Of a DNA stretch of 64,000 nt, positions 17,297 through 26,173 are shown in pieces (positions within the stretch are counted from its first letter, which is position 1; each line of letters begins with the position of its first letter). A program made the translations under genes and the position numbers. The notes below the pieces were generated by a model that made no database searches, was not told where the DNA came from, and saw nothing but the letters and a program-made list of their open reading frames with translations. Source of the DNA: an uncultured Lachnospiraceae bacterium (GTDB lineage: Bacteria; Bacillota; Clostridia; Lachnospirales; Lachnospiraceae); the NCBI GenBank assembly GCA_910579225.1, contig CAJTTI010000016.1, forward strand, positions 4,371-68,370. Reading direction: 5' to 3'.

Positions 17297-18349
17297 TTAC
17301 TGTATGACAACAATGTTTTCTTCCCCTCCTGAGAAAAGAGACAGATTTTCAGAAATTCCTTCCGTCGCACAGATTCTACCTTCCTCCGTGACCAGCACCA
17401 TATCAAATTCTTCTCTGTGTATGCTCCACCAATCCACCGCATCGTCATACCCCATAATATACAGGGCTGTAGACAACGCGTCTGCCAGCATTCCGTCCGG
17501 GGATACAACAGTTACAGAACTCAGATCTCCGTCTGCCGGATATCCGGTTCTCGGATCAATAATATGAATGTAAGTATTCCCGTTTTCCTCAAAATATCTC
17601 TCATAACCGCCGGACGTGATCACTGCTCTGTCTTCCACCTCCAGAACTGCCAGCGGCTCGCCCTGACCTCCAAACGGGTCCTGGATCCCGACCTTCCACA
17701 TACCGCCGTCCGGTTTGCATCCAATCGCCTGTACATTTCCACCCAGGGAGACGATCCCCGAACGGACCCCATACGAACAAAAGATCTCTGCCACCCGTGC
17801 CGATGCATATCCCTTGGCAATTCCTCCCAGATCCATCTGTTGTCCGTCTTCCAGTTGCATGGTAGAACCGTCATATTTTATCAGCGAACTGTTCACCAGA
17901 GGAAGGACTTCTGCCAGTTCCTGCTCTGTGGGAACATGATATTCCTGTGTGGGAAATCCCCACAATCTCATCAGCGGATAAATGGTAACATCAAACAGCC
18001 CACCTGTCTTTTCATAAATCTCCATAGAGTGTCCAAAAATCACTGACATATCTTCTGACAACACGCCTTCTCCTGATACATTCAGCTGCGATACCTCACT
18101 GGATGCATTCCCTGTAGACAAAAGCCCGTCCAGCCGCCGCACTTCCTCCACTGCTTTCTCTACTGCCTCTTCACAGTTCCTTCCATAAGCAGTAAAAGTC
18201 ATAAATGTATCCATGGCAAAAAGCTGTTCGGTACAGGATCGGTTACGTCCCCCTGCCATATACTCCAGCAATCCCCCAAGGCTCAATACCAGTAGGACTG
18301 CTGCGGCTGTTCCCTTCTCTTTTCTTCCCATCTCTCGCCAGCCTATCAT
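17297..18349 (-). CDS. apbE: FAD:protein FMN transferase (ApbE)
   Basis: Covalently attaches FMN to Thr/Ser of target flavoproteins outside the membrane, for example Rnf/Nqr subunits and extracellular reductases. Diagnostic motifs are MDLGGIAKGYASARV and HIIDPRTGYPADGDLSS. The N-terminus has one hydrophobic segment (AAAVLLVLSLGGLLEYMAG) without a lipobox cysteine, so it is a signal anchor rather than a lipoprotein. The start is uncertain: I chose the ATG at 18349, but the ATG at 18331 is possible. No obvious flavinylation target gene is adjacent. Confidence 0.9.
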   Translation of the reverse strand: MIGWREMGRKEKGTAAAVLLVLSLGGLLEYMAGGRNRSCTEQLFAMDTFMTFTAYGRNCEEAVEKAVEEVRRLDGLLSTGNASSEVSQLNVSGEGVLSEDMSVIFGHSMEIYEKTGGLFDVTIYPLMRLWGFPTQEYHVPTEQELAEVLPLVNSSLIKYDGSTMQLEDGQQMDLGGIAKGYASARVAEIFCSYGVRSGIVSLGGNVQAIGCKPDGGMWKVGIQDPFGGQGEPLAVLEVEDRAVITSGGYERYFEENGNTYIHIIDPRTGYPADGDLSSVTVVSPDGMLADALSTALYIMGYDDAVDWWSIHREEFDMVLVTEEGRICATEGISENLSLFSGGEENIVVIQ

Positions 18350-18466
18350 CCTTTTGTTCTTCCTCTCTGTCCTAATACTCTGTATCTGCAAAGCTTTTCC
18401 ATCAGCAGAACGCTGCCGGCAACCGCTGCATTTTGCTGCTCTTTTATGTTCCCTACCGATATACAC

Positions 18467-18510
18467 AAAAAAGAGGAAGCGCTTTCCTTTATCTTACAGC
18501 ACTTCCCCTC
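18467..18510 (-). terminator. Terminator downstream of the PqqD-like gene
   Basis: On the minus strand a GAGGGGAAGTGC / GCGCTTCCTC stem (a few mismatches) is followed by TTTTTTG. It separates the OPT unit from apbE. Confidence 0.6.
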
Positions 18511-18515
18511 ATTCA

Positions 18516-18857
18516 TCAATTCTTAAATCGGATAAAATGATAGCTTTCTACAATCTGGAAATATTTTACTATTCTTGGATAGAGCGGTTCCACTTCTTCC
18601 CCAAAAGCCTCTTTCTGAAGCTTCGCCAGCTCCATCACCGTCTTCTGTCCGTCAATCAGCGGCCAGAGAAAGCTTCCGTACTTGTCCATATGAACATTTG
18701 TATATCTTGGCCTTTTGAACAGCTTCTGAGCAATCCGGTTAAACACTCCCGTATTCTCCACCTGCAGAACGACGATTCCCTCTTCTTCTTTCCAGTCAAT
18801 CGCCTCTGCTCTCTCCGGTATCAGTTCCAGATAATTCTTCTGCTTCTTCTTTCCCAT
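18516..18857 (-). CDS. PqqD-like small protein coupled to the OPT transporter
   Basis: A 113-residue protein resembling the PqqD superfamily of winged-helix peptide-binding modules, which act as RiPP recognition elements or chaperones. The match rests on overall pattern (LWPLIDGQKTVMELAKLQ and a FGEEVEPLYPRIVKYFQIV helix). No precursor peptide or radical SAM enzyme is nearby. The start at 18857 overlaps the OPT transporter stop as TGATG, implying translational coupling and a joint role. Family call moderate, function unknown. Confidence 0.65.
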   Translation of the reverse strand: MGKKKQKNYLELIPERAEAIDWKEEEGIVVLQVENTGVFNRIAQKLFKRPRYTNVHMDKYGSFLWPLIDGQKTVMELAKLQKEAFGEEVEPLYPRIVKYFQIVESYHFIRFKN

Positions 18858-20755
18858 CAGTTCTTCTGCTTCTTCCAAAGGGAGAATTTCAGCAGGCTCA
18901 GAATCATCAAAGCCATCAGAATCACACCGCCCACATTTCCAAAATTCATACTCTGTGATACGTCCAGGCTGAAGCCGAATACCGTCAAAATCGCCAGAGC
19001 GATACCGACCAGTCCCTCGCCTGCAATCATACCCGCGCAGTACAGAGTACCGTCTGTAGACTGGCGTTCTTTTGTCTTTTCATCCACATTTTTCCTGGAA
19101 TCCATCAGCAGACGGACCACACCGCCGATCATAATCGTAGCATTCAGATAGATCGGAAGATAAAGACCAATAGCAAAAGGCATGACCGGTATCCTGAGGA
19201 TCTCAAGCCCCAACGCCAGAAATACGCCGATAAATACCAGATTCCACGGAAGATTTCCTCCCATGATTCCTTCTACGATCATCTTCATCAAAGTCGCCTG
19301 GGGCGCCGGAACTTCTGCACCGCCGTAACCATACGCCGTATTCAGAAGATACAATACACCGCCGATGGCAAGACCCGAAGCCACCACACCGATCAGTTCT
19401 CCGATCTGCTGTCTCTTCGGAGTTGCCCCAAGCAGAAAACCAGTCTTCAGATCCTGAGAAGTATCTCCCGCGATTGCCGCTACGATACAGATCACAGAAC
19501 CAATGGCAATAGCGCCGGTCATACCGGTAATCCCGCTGTCACCGGAAGCCTTAATCGCAATCGTTGCAATTAAAAGCGTCGCAATGGCCATACCGGAAAC
19601 CGGATTATTAGAGCTTCCGATCAAACCCACCATGCGGGAAGAGACTGTCGCAAAGAAGAAACCAAAAATCACGATAATCGCAGCCCCCAGAATATTTACT
19701 GGAATCGCCGGTACTAGCCAGATGATCAGAATCATGGCCGCAATGCCAATCAAAACCATATTCATAGGAAGATCCTGTGCCGTTCTTGCATCACTGGTAT
19801 CTCTGCTGCCTTTCATGCTCTTCATGGAATCCCGGAACGTTGTAATAATCAACGGAAGTGATTTGATCAGAGAAATAATCCCGCCGGTAGCGATAGCTCC
19901 CGCACCAATATATCTCACATAAGATCCCCAGATATTAGAAGCCCCACCCTCTGCATAGAGCTGTCCAATCGTAACGCCCACATCTGCCGGATACATCCAT
20001 GTATTCGCCCCGAACAGGCAGATCAGAGGAATCAGAACCATCCATCCGATCAGCGACCCTACAAACATATAAGATGCAATCCTCGGTCCCACAATATAAC
20101 CTACACCAAGCAGAGCCGGATAAACCTCCATGCCCAACTCTCCTTTAAATGCTTTGAATTCTGCCGCCACATCTGCAGGTATCATCTTGAAGCCGTCTAC
20201 CACCAGCTTAAAGAGGGCCGCAAGCCCCATACCGCTGAAGACGGTAGATGCATTGGCGCCGCCTTCTTCTCCCGCCAGAAGAACCTCAGCACATGCGGTT
20301 CCTTCCGGATAAAGCAGCGTTGCATGCTCTTTTACAATCAGCGCATTCCGGAGCGGAATCATAAAAAGAACTCCAAGTACACCGCCGCACAGAGCAATCA
20401 GCGTAATTTCCACAAGACTCGGCATATCACACAGCCCGTCTTCCGCCCACAAAAACAAAGCCGGCATGGTGAAAATCGCGCCTGCTGCCAGAGATTCGCC
20501 CGCCGAACCAATGGTCTGGACCATGTTGCTTTCCAAAATCGAATTTTTTTTCATAATCACACGGATCACGCCCATAGAAATCACTGCCGCCGGTATAGAT
20601 GCTGATACAGTCATACCCACCCGCAGGCCCAGATATGCATTGGCGGCACCGAATACAATCGCCAGGATGATACCCATGATGATGGATGTTACCGTAAATT
20701 CCGACGTAATCTTCTCCGCAGGAACATACGGCTTGAACTCTTTGTTTTCGTTCAT
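18857..20755 (-). CDS. OPT-family oligopeptide transporter
   Basis: A 632-residue polytopic membrane protein with roughly 14-16 hydrophobic segments, predicted to import small peptides or metal-peptide chelates. Typical features are the N-terminal ITSEFTVTSIIMGIILAIVF segment and the NAYLGLRVGMTVSASIPAA region. Its promoter is at 20792-20820. The PqqD-like gene follows with overlapping stop and start. No other transporter subunits are expected for this family. Confidence 0.9.
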   Translation of the reverse strand: MNENKEFKPYVPAEKITSEFTVTSIIMGIILAIVFGAANAYLGLRVGMTVSASIPAAVISMGVIRVIMKKNSILESNMVQTIGSAGESLAAGAIFTMPALFLWAEDGLCDMPSLVEITLIALCGGVLGVLFMIPLRNALIVKEHATLLYPEGTACAEVLLAGEEGGANASTVFSGMGLAALFKLVVDGFKMIPADVAAEFKAFKGELGMEVYPALLGVGYIVGPRIASYMFVGSLIGWMVLIPLICLFGANTWMYPADVGVTIGQLYAEGGASNIWGSYVRYIGAGAIATGGIISLIKSLPLIITTFRDSMKSMKGSRDTSDARTAQDLPMNMVLIGIAAMILIIWLVPAIPVNILGAAIIVIFGFFFATVSSRMVGLIGSSNNPVSGMAIATLLIATIAIKASGDSGITGMTGAIAIGSVICIVAAIAGDTSQDLKTGFLLGATPKRQQIGELIGVVASGLAIGGVLYLLNTAYGYGGAEVPAPQATLMKMIVEGIMGGNLPWNLVFIGVFLALGLEILRIPVMPFAIGLYLPIYLNATIMIGGVVRLLMDSRKNVDEKTKERQSTDGTLYCAGMIAGEGLVGIALAILTVFGFSLDVSQSMNFGNVGGVILMALMILSLLKFSLWKKQKN

Positions 20756-20791
20756 GTCTTTATTCTCCCTTATTCTGTTAGTATAAATTTT

Positions 20792-20820
20792 ATTATACAG
20801 AATCTATACATTTTTTACAA
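20792..20820 (-). promoter_or_regulatory. Sigma-A promoter for the OPT transporter
   Basis: Minus strand TTGTAA, 17-bp spacer, TATAAT, about 37 bp upstream of the start codon. Confidence 0.75.
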
Positions 20821-20881
20821 GAAAACATTTCGGAAATATACAAAAATGTTAAGATTATGCTAAAAATGATTTTTGTATCGG

Positions 20882-20910
20882 TTGCACATTACATGAAAAT
20901 CATGTACAAT
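20882..20910 (+). promoter_or_regulatory. Promoter of candidate ncRNA with palindrome in the spacer
   Basis: Plus strand TTGCAC, 17-bp spacer, TACAAT. The spacer holds the palindrome ACATGA-AAA-TCATGT (20891-20905), a likely repressor operator. The predicted start, about 7 bp after the -10, coincides with the first base of the folded RNA at 20918. Confidence 0.7.
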
Positions 20911-20917
20911 TAAGAAA

Positions 20918-21016
20918 GTCATCAGTTCCGGGAGGAATGCCGTCCCATAATGCGGTATTGCCGGTGTCTAAGCTCAATCACAGAAAATCTCTTAGAAACA
21001 CGCGGCTGCTGATGAC
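20918..21016 (+). ncRNA. Candidate structured small RNA, family not recognised
   Basis: About 99 nt with a closed multi-branched fold. The ends pair perfectly (GTCATCAG at 20918 with CTGATGAC ending 21016). Inside are one hairpin closed by CCGG/CCGG with an inner AATGCCG/CGGTATT stem, and a second closed by GTGT/ACAC with an inner CTAAG/CTTAG stem. There is no plausible ORF in it. It does not show the motifs of SRP RNA, 6S RNA, tmRNA or the riboswitch classes I checked by eye. No strong U-tract terminator follows, so the 3' end is uncertain. Confidence 0.55.
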
Positions 21017-21029
21017 ATTTACAAGGATT

Positions 21030-21560
21030 TTACCTGATTATTTCTAACATAGCTGCTATATCCTCCGTTGCCATCGCGACTTTTGACTTTTCGATCAAAA
21101 TGTTTCCCCCTGTCATAATGTATGATGGCATTACCCTGACGCCTTCATAATAGATTTTGTTATTCCGCAATTTATAAGTAGAAACAGCAGGAATAACATT
21201 TTTCTTTGTTGACTTTTTCGTAATCATATTAAAAGCTTTCCTTGCAACATCCCCCATAAGCATAAGAACTTTTATATTGGGAAATAAAGAAATCTCTGCT
21301 TCTAAATAAGGCAGACTGCTCTCTATGCTGCTTTTATCAATGGCATAACCTGTCTTTGGGGTCTTTACAGCATTTGTGATATAAATTCCCTTTTGTAATA
21401 TATCTTGCATAGAAACAACCTCTGCACCTGCTCCCTGTAAAAGAGGAATCGTTGTTTTCAGATAATCAGCTTCAGGGATTCCATAAAAATCCTGTACGGG
21501 GTCAAAGGGAACAACTTCATTTATCATAATTGCCTTAATCAATAGGGGGGGCAATATCAA
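21030..21560 (-). CDS. Uracil-DNA glycosylase-superfamily-like protein, possibly 5' truncated
   Basis: About 165-176 residues. It resembles the UDG-fold family by ITNAVKTPKTG (glycosylase motif 1 region), VLMLMGDVARKAF, and the late motif VMPSYIMTGGN. The start is unclear: the frame opens at a TTG, an ATG lies at residue 12 (MINEVVPFD), and a run of seven G (plus strand, 21545-21551) lies right at the 5' end where a frameshift could have removed an N-terminus. The region is AT-richer than its neighbours, suggesting transfer. It is unrelated to the Ung gene at 53421. Confidence 0.6.
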   Translation of the reverse strand: MILPPLLIKAIMINEVVPFDPVQDFYGIPEADYLKTTIPLLQGAGAEVVSMQDILQKGIYITNAVKTPKTGYAIDKSSIESSLPYLEAEISLFPNIKVLMLMGDVARKAFNMITKKSTKKNVIPAVSTYKLRNNKIYYEGVRVMPSYIMTGGNILIEKSKVAMATEDIAAMLEIIR

Positions 21561-21653
21561 TGTTGTTTAGATATAAAAATCATATAGTCCCACGTTTTTA
21601 AAATAAACACACCCGCCCGGGACAGCAACCGCTGTCCCGGGCGGGCAGATGAA

Positions 21654-22574
21654 TCAACTATTCAGTCTCTGTGAAGCAAAAATCGCAGCTCCAATCACAC
21701 CTTTCTCTGCCAAAGGCTCCGAGTATACATATCTGAATCCATAGCTCATCACGTCCAGTCCTGTATTCTCATTTACCTGGCGCTCAAATTCTTCCCGTGG
21801 GAAGCCTTTCATCTCGATCACACCGCCCCCGGCAATCATAGTGTTCGGATTAAAGATTGTCGCCATCACCGCAAAAACATGTGCGCAGGAACGCACCAGT
21901 TCCTGCAGAGGTTTCTCCTCTGCGTGCTTCAGAAACAGATCTCCAATCTCATCATCCGGATAGAATTCCGACCGGATCTTCTGCAGTTTCCAGCCGGACG
22001 CATAACACTCACAGCATCCCCACTTGCCGCAGCTGCATCTCTCTTTTCCCCCATAATAAGGAATATGCCCCATATCCAGAGCCGCCCCGTTCGCTCCGTC
22101 CAGACTTTCGCCCCGGATCAGAACCGACGCGCCCACACCTGTCCCGATGTAAATTCCGATCACCACATCATTCTGTAAAAGACCATTGGCATACACATCA
22201 TATAGCAGAATGTTTTTTGTATCGTTGTTGACAAAGACGGGCATATTCATCCTCTGGCGAAGCCAGGATGCAATATTGACCTGTTGAAAAACCGCGTCTC
22301 CCTGATGATTACGCAGATTCGTCGTACAGATGACAGTCTCTTTATCATTCGCCACAGAAGACGGAACGCCAAGAGATATTGCATCAATCTTCCCGATTCC
22401 GTTCTCAGAGATAAAATTTCTGATCACTTGCTCCAGTGCTTCCAGAGGAGCCTCTGCCCTGGCAATCACATTACTGTCTATAATCCGGCTTGCCAGCACT
22501 CTCTTGGCGTCCTGCACGGCTCCAATCCGAAGATTTGTGCCTCCCAGGTCAATCCCTATAATCATACCATCCAA
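21654..22574 (-). CDS. ROK-family sugar kinase (allose kinase/glucokinase type)
   Basis: A 306-residue ATP-dependent hexose kinase. GIDLGGTNLRIG is the phosphate loop, IYIGTGVGASVLI is the second ATP loop, and CSCGKWGCCECYASG is the ROK zinc site with the catalytic neighbourhood. Zinc ligands are intact, unlike in the adjacent ROK regulator, so catalysis is expected. It is the last gene of the dehydrogenase-ABC-aminotransferase-ROK run, suggesting it phosphorylates the sugar made by that pathway. The substrate cannot be named from sequence. Confidence 0.85.
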   Translation of the reverse strand: MDGMIIGIDLGGTNLRIGAVQDAKRVLASRIIDSNVIARAEAPLEALEQVIRNFISENGIGKIDAISLGVPSSVANDKETVICTTNLRNHQGDAVFQQVNIASWLRQRMNMPVFVNNDTKNILLYDVYANGLLQNDVVIGIYIGTGVGASVLIRGESLDGANGAALDMGHIPYYGGKERCSCGKWGCCECYASGWKLQKIRSEFYPDDEIGDLFLKHAEEKPLQELVRSCAHVFAVMATIFNPNTMIAGGGVIEMKGFPREEFERQVNENTGLDVMSYGFRYVYSEPLAEKGVIGAAIFASQRLNS

Positions 22575-22616
22575 ATCCTTCCCTCTCTTTCAGCAAAGGA
22601 CAAAACCATTTCCATA

Positions 22617-23798
22617 TCAGTCAGCAGGAGACATCACTGCCTGTTCAATCCATTTCTTTAGAACCAGGTTCATGCATCCCCGCATCATATGGTACTCGTC
22701 ATATTGCGCTTCTGTAAATTGCACCCGAATCGATATATCGCTGTTCTGAAACTCATGAAAGAACTGCTCTGCACGTTTTTTGATCATGCTTCCGTATTGT
22801 TTGTAACAGCTGTCAATCACGATTCTGGTAGGATTGTAAACCCATACAAGATTATACAGAACCCTGGCAATCGTATCCAGCGCCTCGTCAAAGATCTCCA
22901 TAATCTTGTATTCTCCCCGTTCGTATGCCTCCAGTGCCGTCTCAAATTCCATATCCGGAAAATTTTCCCGAATCTGTTTCATGATTCCCGGAACCGATAA
23001 CCGCTCTTCCAGCGTCTCCATCTTCCTGTCTTTTTTATCGTACCAAAGAATCATCTTGCCCACTTCTCCTGCCACCAGATCATCTCCATGTACAGCGTTT
23101 CCCTTATGGATAAAGCAGCCGCCAACACCGTCCCCGCAGTAAAGGTAAAACTGACTGTCATGATTCGTATCCATATTCTCATATTCGGACATGGCGGCGG
23201 CGTATGTATCATGAATCACCTGGATATTTTCAAGCCAGAATGCATCTGAAAATAATTTCTTAATATGCAGATCTTTCAGCTCTGTAATCAGGTCCGAGTT
23301 CAGTATATCTTGTTCTTCATAATATGCACTTGGGACAAAGACTGCAATTCCCACAGTTTTTGTAGGCAGATTTCCGAGGCTGTTCCTGATCTGAACAATT
23401 GCATCATGCAGGTTCTTCTGATAGGTTTTATGCTCTGCCCCAAACACAATCTTCTTCTGCTCCAGCACACACTGCTTCAGGTTATAGATAATATAACTGA
23501 TCTCTCCAAAGCAAGTCAGATTAATACATACAATATTCCCGTAGCATTCGGCCAGATTTAAACCCATCGGCTTCCTTCCCACCGCTGTTCGGCACATACG
23601 TTCTTCAATCAGTCCGTTTTGCAGAAGTTCGTCCACAATATGCTTTACGGTCATGATACTGATCTGATTGCGCAAAGCCAGCTCATTTCTTGTGATATCA
23701 CTGGACTTTACAATATTCGTAAGTATATTCACCTTATTATGAAAACGAATATCATTCACCGTCAACAATTCTTTCGCCATCTGCTTTTTCTCACTCAT
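22617..23798 (-). CDS. ROK-family transcriptional repressor
   Basis: A 393-residue regulator. The N-terminal winged HTH (about residues 20-75) includes SDITRNELALRNQISIMTVKH and a wing with VGRKPMGLNL. A ROK sugar-binding domain follows (YLYCGDGVGGCFIHKGN). The CxCGxxGC zinc motif of ROK kinases is missing. Likely sensor of a sugar or sugar phosphate controlling the adjacent transport operon. It has its own leader with an extended -10 and palindromes (23835-23998), suggesting autoregulation. AGGTGG precedes the ATG. Confidence 0.85.
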   Translation of the reverse strand: MSEKKQMAKELLTVNDIRFHNKVNILTNIVKSSDITRNELALRNQISIMTVKHIVDELLQNGLIEERMCRTAVGRKPMGLNLAECYGNIVCINLTCFGEISYIIYNLKQCVLEQKKIVFGAEHKTYQKNLHDAIVQIRNSLGNLPTKTVGIAVFVPSAYYEEQDILNSDLITELKDLHIKKLFSDAFWLENIQVIHDTYAAAMSEYENMDTNHDSQFYLYCGDGVGGCFIHKGNAVHGDDLVAGEVGKMILWYDKKDRKMETLEERLSVPGIMKQIRENFPDMEFETALEAYERGEYKIMEIFDEALDTIARVLYNLVWVYNPTRIVIDSCYKQYGSMIKKRAEQFFHEFQNSDISIRVQFTEAQYDEYHMMRGCMNLVLKKWIEQAVMSPAD

Positions 23799-23834
23799 AA
23801 CACTGCCACCTTTTGTTCAAATTACAACATGATA

Positions 23835-23998
23835 TACCAATGCTGGTATTTTGTGCTTCGCAGTACATATTCGTAACTCTTCGGCTACCTCTCATGGACC
23901 TCATCCTGTCAAAGTGTAATCTGCCAGAATTGCCGGCAAACTGCCATTTTGGCAACTTTCATTTTGGTACTGCTCATCGCTTTATACACATTATACCA
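23835..23998 (-). promoter_or_regulatory. Promoter and operator-like palindromes upstream of the ROK repressor
   Basis: Extended -10 TGGTATAAT (minus strand, 23990-23998) with no good -35. Downstream lie palindromes TGCCA-TTT-TGGCA (23942-23954), TTGCCGGCAA (23930-23939) and TACCA-ATGC-TGGTA (23835-23848). They sit in the untranslated leader and may be regulator sites or RNA stems. Confidence 0.5.
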
Positions 23999-24001
23999 TA
24001 T

Positions 24002-25300
24002 TTATCCAAGGCATGCATTGAAAGAGTTGCGGATAATATTTATCGCCTGGTCCACATCCGCTTTCGAGGCAATCAACGCCGGGTGCAGAACCACCACCAC
24101 GTTCTCCAGGTTCTTTCTGCTTTCCAGTTCTGTAATCAGACCCATCTGCAGCATTTTTTCATACAACGCCTGACCAAAGACAAAACGGTCCGTCCCGGTA
24201 TCCGTATCCCGAAGTTCAAAGCCTTGCAGCAGGCCTCTTCCGCGCACATCGCTGATTACAGGATATTCTTTCTTCAGCTTCTTCAGTTCCTCATGAAGAT
24301 ATGCGCCGACGTTTCTGCTGTTCTCCACAAGCCTGTCTCTCTCTATGATAGAAAGGTTGGTCAGAGCGCTCCGGCACATAAGCGGATAACAGGAATGGGT
24401 ATGCCCATGAAGACTGATCTGACTCATGGCATCTCCAATCTCCTTTTTACACAGTACGGCTGAACCCGGCACATAACCGCTTGTAAGGCCTTTGCCCGTA
24501 ACCAGAATATCCGGCGTAACGCCTTCGTGCTGGCAGGCAAACATCTCCCCCGTCTGTCCAATCCCTGTGACCACTTCGTCAAAGATCAGCAACGCACCGA
24601 ACCGGTCGCAAAGTTCCCGGACGCCCTTCCAGAATCCTTCCGGCGGAACAATCACACCTCCTGCTGCAAAGATCGGCTCCGAGATTACCGCCGCAATCCG
24701 GTCGCCTCCCTCGTGAAGCATCGTCTGCTCCAGGTATTTCAGGCACTGCATCCAGCAGTTTCCCGGCTCCTTTCCAAAGTCGCAGCGATGGCAATAGGGA
24801 GGCGCCGAATGCACAAACCCTCTCGGCAGCAGCTCCGAAATCCCGGAATTCTCCTGAATCATCTCAGACTTTCCGGTAGCTGCCGCTGCGCCTGCCGTGG
24901 AACCATGGAATCCTCTCCGGAATGAGATGATCCTGCCTCCGCCCCGGTAATACTTCGCCAACTTCAACGCGAATTCATTGGCGTCAGAACCAGTACACCC
25001 AAACATCACTTTATCCAGTCCTTCCGGAGAAATCTCCACCAGCTTCTGTGCCAGTTCTGCTCTTTCCTCCGTAGGAAAGCAGGAAGTCACTGACGTGATC
25101 TTCTCCAACTGCTTTTTCAGCGCTTCGATCATTTCTTCATTGCCGTGCCCCAGACTGTCAGCCGAAAACTGACCTGAAAAATCCAGATATTCTTTTCCGT
25201 TCTCATCATACATATACATGCCTCTGGCATGTGTAAATACAACATCATCTGTTGTATAGCACTGAATCAAATATTTTTTATCTTTTTCCAATACATTCAT
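24002..25300 (-). CDS. Class III PLP-dependent aminotransferase
   Basis: A 432-residue fold type I enzyme of the acetylornithine/GABA/glutamate-semialdehyde aminotransferase class. LIFDEVVTGIGQTG holds the PLP-interacting Asp and TGKGLTSGYVPGSAV holds the catalytic lysine. It also has GCTGSDANEFALKLAKYY and RRGFHGSTAGA. It is downstream of two ABC permeases in a sugar-uptake operon, which points to transamination of an amino- or keto-sugar or cyclitol rather than an amino acid role. A cysteine-rich insertion (CHRCDFGKEPGNCWMQC, about residues 172-188) is unusual and could bind metal. Substrate unknown. Confidence 0.88.
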   Translation of the reverse strand: MNVLEKDKKYLIQCYTTDDVVFTHARGMYMYDENGKEYLDFSGQFSADSLGHGNEEMIEALKKQLEKITSVTSCFPTEERAELAQKLVEISPEGLDKVMFGCTGSDANEFALKLAKYYRGGGRIISFRRGFHGSTAGAAAATGKSEMIQENSGISELLPRGFVHSAPPYCHRCDFGKEPGNCWMQCLKYLEQTMLHEGGDRIAAVISEPIFAAGGVIVPPEGFWKGVRELCDRFGALLIFDEVVTGIGQTGEMFACQHEGVTPDILVTGKGLTSGYVPGSAVLCKKEIGDAMSQISLHGHTHSCYPLMCRSALTNLSIIERDRLVENSRNVGAYLHEELKKLKKEYPVISDVRGRGLLQGFELRDTDTGTDRFVFGQALYEKMLQMGLITELESRKNLENVVVVLHPALIASKADVDQAINIIRNSFNACLG

Positions 25301-25342
25301 ATCCGGTCTCCCTGTCTCTCTGTGCGTTTTTCCGCGTGTCTA

Positions 25343-26167
25343 TTATTTCACTGCCCCCATGGTCATCCCCGCAACCATGTGCTTTTGTACCAGAATCGCA
25401 AATATCAGCACCGGAATCGTGATCACAGTCCCAACCGCCGCAATCTGCCCCCATAAGGTTCCCTGAGGCGTCATCAATCCCGGAACTGCCACCGGCATCG
25501 TCACCGTACTGCGTCCTGTCAGAATCAATGCCATAAGGAATTCATTCCAGGAATTAATCGCACAGAAGACCGCTGTTGCTGCCAGCCCGCTCTTTCCAAG
25601 AGGAATATCGATCACCATGAAAATCTGGAACCAGCTCAATCCTTCCATACGTGCCGCTTCGTCAATCTCCTTTGGAATTGCGTCAAAGAATCCCCGCATC
25701 ATCCATATAACAAAAGGCAGATTGAATGCCACATGGGCAACAATAATTCCCGTATAAGTATTTAAAAGCCCCACTTTGCTCATCATCAAATACAGAGGTA
25801 ATGCCAGCACCACAAACGGCGTAAATCTGGTTCCAAGAAGATAATTCAGAAGAACCTGATCTCCTCTTGTCGGAAATCTGGAAAAAGCGAAGGCAGAGGG
25901 AAGTCCCAGGACCAGACTGACGCCTACTGTGGCCAGCATGACGATCACACTGTTTTTCAGATTCTGCAGCATCCCCTTCTCCAGAAACACCTCCCGGTAA
26001 TTATCCAGCGTGGCCTGGAAGAAAACTTTCGGTGGAATAGCAAACGCATCCACTCTTGTCTTAAACGATGTAATTACAAGCCAGAAATAAGGGAGCAGCG
26101 TAATCACAAGAAAGGCAATCAGAGCAAGATAGATCAGCGCGTATTTTGTTTTTCTTTTCTTATTCAT
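25343..26167 (-). CDS. ABC sugar transporter permease (MalG type)
   Basis: A 274-residue inner-membrane permease with six predicted transmembrane helices. The EAA loop is EIDEAARMEGLSWFQIFMVI, which contacts the ATPase. It pairs with the MalF-type permease 6 bp upstream. No ATPase gene is present, so a shared MsmX-like ATPase elsewhere is inferred. GGAGTAGGGGGAT precedes the start. Confidence 0.93.
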   Translation of the reverse strand: MNKKRKTKYALIYLALIAFLVITLLPYFWLVITSFKTRVDAFAIPPKVFFQATLDNYREVFLEKGMLQNLKNSVIVMLATVGVSLVLGLPSAFAFSRFPTRGDQVLLNYLLGTRFTPFVVLALPLYLMMSKVGLLNTYTGIIVAHVAFNLPFVIWMMRGFFDAIPKEIDEAARMEGLSWFQIFMVIDIPLGKSGLAATAVFCAINSWNEFLMALILTGRSTVTMPVAVPGLMTPQGTLWGQIAAVGTVITIPVLIFAILVQKHMVAGMTMGAVK

Positions 26168-26173
26168 ATCCCC

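Noticed and set aside
20918..21016. SRP RNA, 6S RNA or known riboswitch
   Set aside because: The conserved SRP apical motif, the 6S open-bubble layout and the riboswitch core motifs I know were not found. The downstream gene is convergent, so a cis-regulatory role is unlikely.
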